Assembly: GCF_042610375.1 (NCBI RefSeq)
Contig: NZ_JBGJZL010000009.1
Coordinates: 1 to 64,000, forward strand
DNA from: CTSoil-075 sp042610375
GTDB lineage: Bacteria; Bacillota; Negativicutes; DSM-13327
DNA: 64,000 nt
Direction: 5' to 3'
This document shows positions 60,307 to 64,000 of this stretch, piece after piece. The notes under the pieces were generated by a model. It made no database searches and was not told where the DNA came from. It saw nothing but the letters and a program-made list of their open reading frames with translations. Numbering within the stretch: the stretch's first letter is position 1; every line of letters begins with the position of its first letter. A program made the translations under genes and the position numbers.

Positions 60307-60972
60307 TTATATACTCCTTGACTGTTTCATTTTCACCTGTTTTTTCAGCCAATCATACCACTCAGTCAAACCGGTTTCAGCCCGACACGAGGCTTCTATC
60401 AATACCGCATTAGGATTAATACTCTTAATATCTTGAGTTGCGGACTCCATGTCAAAATTAGTATAAGGTAACAAATCAATTTTATTTAAAATAACTACAC
60501 TGGCTTGTTTAAAAATAAGAGGATATTTCATTGGTTTATCCTCACCTTCGGTAATGCTAAGTACTGTTACCTTAACATCTTCTCCAATATTAAACTCAGC
60601 TGGGCATACTAGATTGCCTACATTTTCAACTACAATCAGATCAAGGGTCTCAAGATTCAGATGATCTAATACACTGTTTACCATATTAGCATCAAGATGG
60701 CATCCACCACTTGTATTAATCTGCACAACGGGTACGCCATATTGCTCTATGCGTTGGGCATCTTTTGCAGTAAACAAATCCCCTTCAATCACAGCCATAG
60801 AAAGTTCACCCTTCAGACCTGCGATGGTATTTTCAAGAAGTGACGTTTTCCCACAGCCAGGTGATCCTAACAAGTTTACGACAAAAATTCCCGCTGCCGA
60901 TAATCGTTCATGTACCTCAGCGGCAATTTGGTCATTTCGATCTAAGATATTAGTCATGACTTTGATTTGCAT
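60307..60972 (-). CDS. hypB: Hydrogenase/urease nickel incorporation GTPase HypB
   Basis: A 221-residue SIMIBI GTPase for nickel insertion in NiFe hydrogenase. Motifs: GSPGCGKTSLL (G1), VIEGDLFTAKDAQRIE, INTSGGCHLDANMV (metal-linked Cys-His), VENVGNLVCPAEFN, NKIDLLPY. The His-rich and N-terminal CxxCGC nickel motifs of E. coli are absent. Start ATG 60972 follows GGAGG and overlaps the hypA stop region. Confidence 0.96.
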   Translation of the reverse strand: MQIKVMTNILDRNDQIAAEVHERLSAAGIFVVNLLGSPGCGKTSLLENTIAGLKGELSMAVIEGDLFTAKDAQRIEQYGVPVVQINTSGGCHLDANMVNSVLDHLNLETLDLIVVENVGNLVCPAEFNIGEDVKVTVLSITEGEDKPMKYPLIFKQASVVILNKIDLLPYTNFDMESATQDIKSINPNAVLIEASCRAETGLTEWYDWLKKQVKMKQSRSI

Positions 60973-60973
60973 T

Positions 60974-61315
60974 TTATTCAACCTCCAGATAATCTACCGC
61001 TAGTTCCCTTCCTGATACAACTGCAATATTAGCTGAGTTGCAGTGAGGACATAAAAAACAATATTTTTCAATAGAAAACTGTTGCTTACAACTATTGCAT
61101 TCTCCAACAAGAGGTATCGTTGTTATATCAAGATGAGCGCCTTCAGCAATCGACCCCATGGCCAATGCCTCAAATCCAAAGGTAAGAGATTCAGGTTCGA
61201 TTTGCGTCATCTGCCCAATGAGCAATTTAACACCAGTCACTTTTCTTGCTTTATTCTCAGCTGCAGTCTTAAGTACAATGTCCAGTATTCCCTGAGCAAT
61301 GGCCATTTCATGCAT
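60974..61315 (-). CDS. hypA: Hydrogenase maturation nickel metallochaperone HypA
   Basis: A 113-residue nickel chaperone. N-terminal MHEM Ni-site (Met1-His2-Glu3), then a zinc domain with CNSC...CFLCPHC (four Cys). Works with HypB to load nickel. GGGAG 8-9 nt before ATG 61315. The window contains no NiFe hydrogenase structural genes. Confidence 0.96.
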   Translation of the reverse strand: MHEMAIAQGILDIVLKTAAENKARKVTGVKLLIGQMTQIEPESLTFGFEALAMGSIAEGAHLDITTIPLVGECNSCKQQFSIEKYCFLCPHCNSANIAVVSGRELAVDYLEVE

Positions 61316-61485
61316 GTTTGTCACTCCCATTGCTATTCTTAGAGATGATTGCAGTCAATTGCACAGTCCTCCCCTATGATACTTGTTTATTCGTCACTAA
61401 AATACTAATTCCTGTTATAAGGATAATTTTAATCACTCTTCTATTTTTTTCAACATCTTTGGAACTATTTACATAATAAAACACA

Positions 61486-61515
61486 GCATAACATAAACGC
61501 ATTACGTCGATACTA
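61486..61515 (+). promoter_or_regulatory. Possible sigma-G promoter of the SASP gene
   Basis: GCATA (61486-61490), 18 bp, GATACTA (61509-61515), close to the sigma-G consensus GnATR-n17/18-CATnnTA with one mismatch. Confidence 0.45.
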
Positions 61516-61544
61516 TGATTATACCAACATAGGGAGGTGATTAT

Positions 61545-61808
61545 ATGTCCAGAAGTAAAAAACCAGTGAACCCTGGTGCTGAAAATGCTCTTGATCGCAT
61601 GAAATTAGAAGTGGCCAACGAACTTGGTATTTCTGATCAAGTCCGTTCTCAAGGTTGGTCAACTATGACTTCTGCGGATTGCGGACGCGTCGGCGGTCAC
61701 ATGGTTCGCAAAATGATTGAGCAGTATGAATCGGGTATGAGTGGTACAAGTGCAACTGCTACTTCTAGCACTCTCACAGCTCAATACGACGCGAACAAAC
61801 AACCTTGA
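61545..61808 (+). CDS. Alpha/beta-type small acid-soluble spore protein
   Basis: An 87-residue SASP that coats and protects spore DNA and is degraded at germination. The family core is ENALDRMKLEVANELGI, containing the GPR protease cut motif (KLEVANELG), then GRVGGHMVRKMIEQYE. The Ser/Thr/Ala-rich tail is longer than usual. AGGGAGGTG precedes the start. Confidence 0.96.
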   Translation: MSRSKKPVNPGAENALDRMKLEVANELGISDQVRSQGWSTMTSADCGRVGGHMVRKMIEQYESGMSGTSATATSSTLTAQYDANKQP

Positions 61809-61820
61809 TCATGCAACAAT

Positions 61821-61844
61821 GGGCGGCATAGCCGCCCTTTTTTT
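61821..61844 (+). terminator. Terminator of the SASP gene
   Basis: GGGCGGC-ATA-GCCGCCC, seven T; it abuts the spoVD stop. Confidence 0.92.
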
Positions 61845-63807
61845 ATTGTCCTTCAAAAATTACGGCAATTTCAGTACTTGGGTCAACAATTGTATTCATT
61901 GGAATACTTTGGCGTACCGCTATGCCTGTCCCCATAGGTACAATGGCAAGTCCCACCTTATTGAAAGATTCCCCAGCTTCACGCATACTCATACCTAAAA
62001 CATTGGGTACAACAACCTTGCCAGCAGGGGCTTGTATTACTGGTTTTTCCATGATGACTGGAGCTTGTTTTTGAGCATTAGGCACCACTGGTTCATTGGC
62101 AGGCTGAGGACGAATATTAAGATGGCGCATAATCTGCCCTAAGATATCACCAGCTACAGGTGCAGCGATTTGTCCACCATAATATACTCCATAAGGGTCA
62201 TCAAGAACCACTAAAACTACCACTTGGGGATCTTCTACTGGCCCAAATCCAACAAAAGAAGCAACATAACGTCCTGCAGAGTAACCACTGCCACTATCTT
62301 TAAGTTTTTCAGCTGTACCTGTTTTTCCAGCAAAATGATAGCCTTTTACTTTTGCCTTTATACCGCCACCCTCTGACACTACTTTTTCCATCATACCTGT
62401 CAGTGTCCTAGCGGTCTCAGGAGTAATCACTTGCCTTAAAGATTCAACTGCTATCTCCCGATCAAGAGAGCCATCAACATTACGGATTTCTTTAATAATA
62501 TGTGGTTTAAGCAGTACTCCCCCATTAGCAATTGCCCCTACAGCCCTAACTAATTGCAAAGGAGTGACAGCAATACTTTGGCCAATGGCCATGGTAGCAG
62601 TATCCGAATCACGCATATCCTTGGGATCAAAAAGCAATCCTTCTTCTTCACCAGGCAATTCAATACCCGTCGCCTGACCAAATCCAAAGGCTTTAGCATA
62701 TTCCGTCATTTTATATGCTCCGAGGCGCATACCAATTTGTACAAATCCTGTATTAATTGATTCTTTGATAATCTCAATAAAAGAAACATTACCATAAGCA
62801 TCGCCACTCCAATTTTGGATACGCCTACCCGATACTTCTACATAGCCCTTATCAACAAATATTTCTTCTGGATATGCTTTTCCTTCTTGCAGTGCAGCAG
62901 CGGCTACAACACTTTTGAAAGTGGAACCTGGTTCATAATTATAAGCTACTGCCCGATTTTTCCACTCATTATCAGTATACTTATAAAACTGATTAGGATT
63001 ATATGTTGGACGATTAGCCATAGCCAAGATTTCTCCAGTGTGAGGGTTCATAACAATCACACTGGCTCCCTTTGCACCAGTCGTTGCTACAGCTTTATCT
63101 AAACTTTGTTCTACAATAAATTGAATACCGCTATCTAATGTAAGATATACATTTTTGCCTTGTTTATTCGGAGAAAATGTAAAAATTGATTTAAAAATTG
63201 GGATACCATGACTATCAGTATCAATTAACTGTTTAAATAGATTGCCTTTTATAATTTTATCGAGAGTCATTTCAAGACCGTCTAAACCAATATCATCTGT
63301 ACCAACAAAGCCAAGTACTTGGGCAGCCAAAGTATCATTAGGATAATAACGTTTACTTTCTTCGACAAAGGCCAAACCTTTAATATCATCTTGTTTTATC
63401 AATGCCTGTATTTTTTCAGATACAACAGGCTCTAACATACGCTTGATCCAAATAAACTGACCACCTGCAGTCAGTTTCGTCTTGATATCTGCAGGATTCA
63501 TTTCCAATAAAATCGCCAATTTTTCTGAGATTTGATCGGCATCTTTAATTTCTGAGGGATTGGCATATAAGGATTTAGTCATGCTGCTAATCGCAAGTTC
63601 TCTTCCATTTCTATCATAAATCGTACCACGTGGTGAATATAATGCCTTACTTTCACTTAATTGTGTTGCTATTTTGGAGACCATATTTTTACCATCAATA
63701 AATTGTATCCATGCAATACGTCCCGCTACAAGAAAAATAGCCAGCATCAGTGCGCTCAGAAAAAAAACAATACGTTTTTCTATTCTCACCTTTTTTTTCG
63801 TAATCAT
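61843..63807 (-). CDS. spoVD: Penicillin-binding protein SpoVD-like with PASTA domain
   Basis: A 654-residue class B transpeptidase for spore cortex synthesis, SpoVD/FtsI type. One N-terminal membrane helix (about 15-37), the dimerisation domain, then SxxK (EPGSTFKSV), SxN (SINTG), KTG (AGKTGTAEK), and one C-terminal PASTA domain (VPNVLGMSMREAGESFNKVG). ATG 63807 used; a TTG lies closer to AAAGGG. The cell-division paralogue FtsI would normally lack the PASTA domain, which favours SpoVD. Confidence 0.9.
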   Translation of the reverse strand: MITKKKVRIEKRIVFFLSALMLAIFLVAGRIAWIQFIDGKNMVSKIATQLSESKALYSPRGTIYDRNGRELAISSMTKSLYANPSEIKDADQISEKLAILLEMNPADIKTKLTAGGQFIWIKRMLEPVVSEKIQALIKQDDIKGLAFVEESKRYYPNDTLAAQVLGFVGTDDIGLDGLEMTLDKIIKGNLFKQLIDTDSHGIPIFKSIFTFSPNKQGKNVYLTLDSGIQFIVEQSLDKAVATTGAKGASVIVMNPHTGEILAMANRPTYNPNQFYKYTDNEWKNRAVAYNYEPGSTFKSVVAAAALQEGKAYPEEIFVDKGYVEVSGRRIQNWSGDAYGNVSFIEIIKESINTGFVQIGMRLGAYKMTEYAKAFGFGQATGIELPGEEEGLLFDPKDMRDSDTATMAIGQSIAVTPLQLVRAVGAIANGGVLLKPHIIKEIRNVDGSLDREIAVESLRQVITPETARTLTGMMEKVVSEGGGIKAKVKGYHFAGKTGTAEKLKDSGSGYSAGRYVASFVGFGPVEDPQVVVLVVLDDPYGVYYGGQIAAPVAGDILGQIMRHLNIRPQPANEPVVPNAQKQAPVIMEKPVIQAPAGKVVVPNVLGMSMREAGESFNKVGLAIVPMGTGIAVRQSIPMNTIVDPSTEIAVIFEGQ

Positions 63808-63921
63808 AATTATAATCAACCCTTTCCGAATCTCACAATGCCTAAAAAGTTATTATTCGTCTCTCCCACATTGTTTCCCTGCCAAAAAGAATGTGACTCT
63901 AGTCCCTTTCTCGACTGCTAT

Positions 63922-63947
63922 AAAAAAAAACTTGGCCATGCCAAGTT
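63922..63947. terminator. Terminator upstream of spoVD
   Basis: AACTTGG-CCATG-CCAAGTT with A-run to the left and T-run to the right. On the minus strand it probably ends a gene beyond the right edge, so spoVD starts a new unit. The last 50 bp show nothing else. Confidence 0.75.
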
Positions 63948-64000
63948 CTTTTACTTTCCTATATTGTTTTTGTAACAAGCCAGCACTATCGATAGAGTCT

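Overview
The window looks like chromosome of a low-GC, endospore-forming Firmicute with an outer membrane, most likely a Negativicute of the Pelosinus/Sporomusa type (inference; no rRNA comparison could be run). Sporulation markers are bofA, an alpha/beta SASP, a CotF-like coat protein, spoVD, a Spo0E-like phosphatase and a PdaB-like deacetylase. A CsgG-type lipoprotein-assembly homologue suggests a diderm cell. Most genes, including the 16S rRNA at the left edge, are on the minus strand, as expected if one replication fork crosses the window leftwards.

Layout. 1-5.3 kb: 16S rRNA start with tandem rrn promoters, then bofA, yaaL, recR, ebfC, dnaX, SRP RNA, tRNA-Ser x2, tadA and tRNA-Arg x2, nearly the Bacillus subtilis origin-proximal order. 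5.46-5.62 kb: a dense DnaA-box cluster. 5.7-13.3 kb: polyphosphate kinase and exopolyphosphatase (divergent), a tetraprenyl-curcumene synthase-like protein, a PepT-like peptidase and DNA polymerase IV. 13.3-16.4 kb: a magnesium unit made of an M-box riboswitch, an acidic 34-residue leader ORF, a soluble MgtE-N/CBS sensor and an NRAMP-related transporter with an altered metal site. 16.5-30.8 kb: two more tRNA-Ser genes, a Tat-exported deacetylase, RNase J, an amino-acid permease, addAB, a coat protein and CsgG.

31.06-46.55 kb: a 15.4-kb element integrated in tRNA-Lys(CTT), bounded by 64-bp perfect direct repeats. It has a tyrosine integrase with a zinc-finger/HTH gene, a divergent HTH/excisionase-VapE-primase operon, an iteron-like region just 3' of vapE, a DUF5681 protein, a serine recombinase, a tape-measure protein and small regulators. 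It has no capsid, portal or large terminase gene. The layout resembles phage satellites more than an intact prophage, but a decayed prophage is not excluded.

46.6-64 kb: a MocR regulator divergent from a LysE exporter, UbiB kinase, glnS with a structured leader, small housekeeping genes, a PaaK-like protein that has lost its ATP-binding motifs, cell-wall genes (deacetylase, DacF, SpoVD), cheR, and a hypA-hypB-spo0E-like cluster. The four tRNA-Ser genes found (GGA, CGA, GCT, TGA) cover all six serine codons. The strongest candidates for new biology are the magnesium leader unit, the satellite-like element with its origin, the DnaA-box cluster and the orphan leader and small RNAs.
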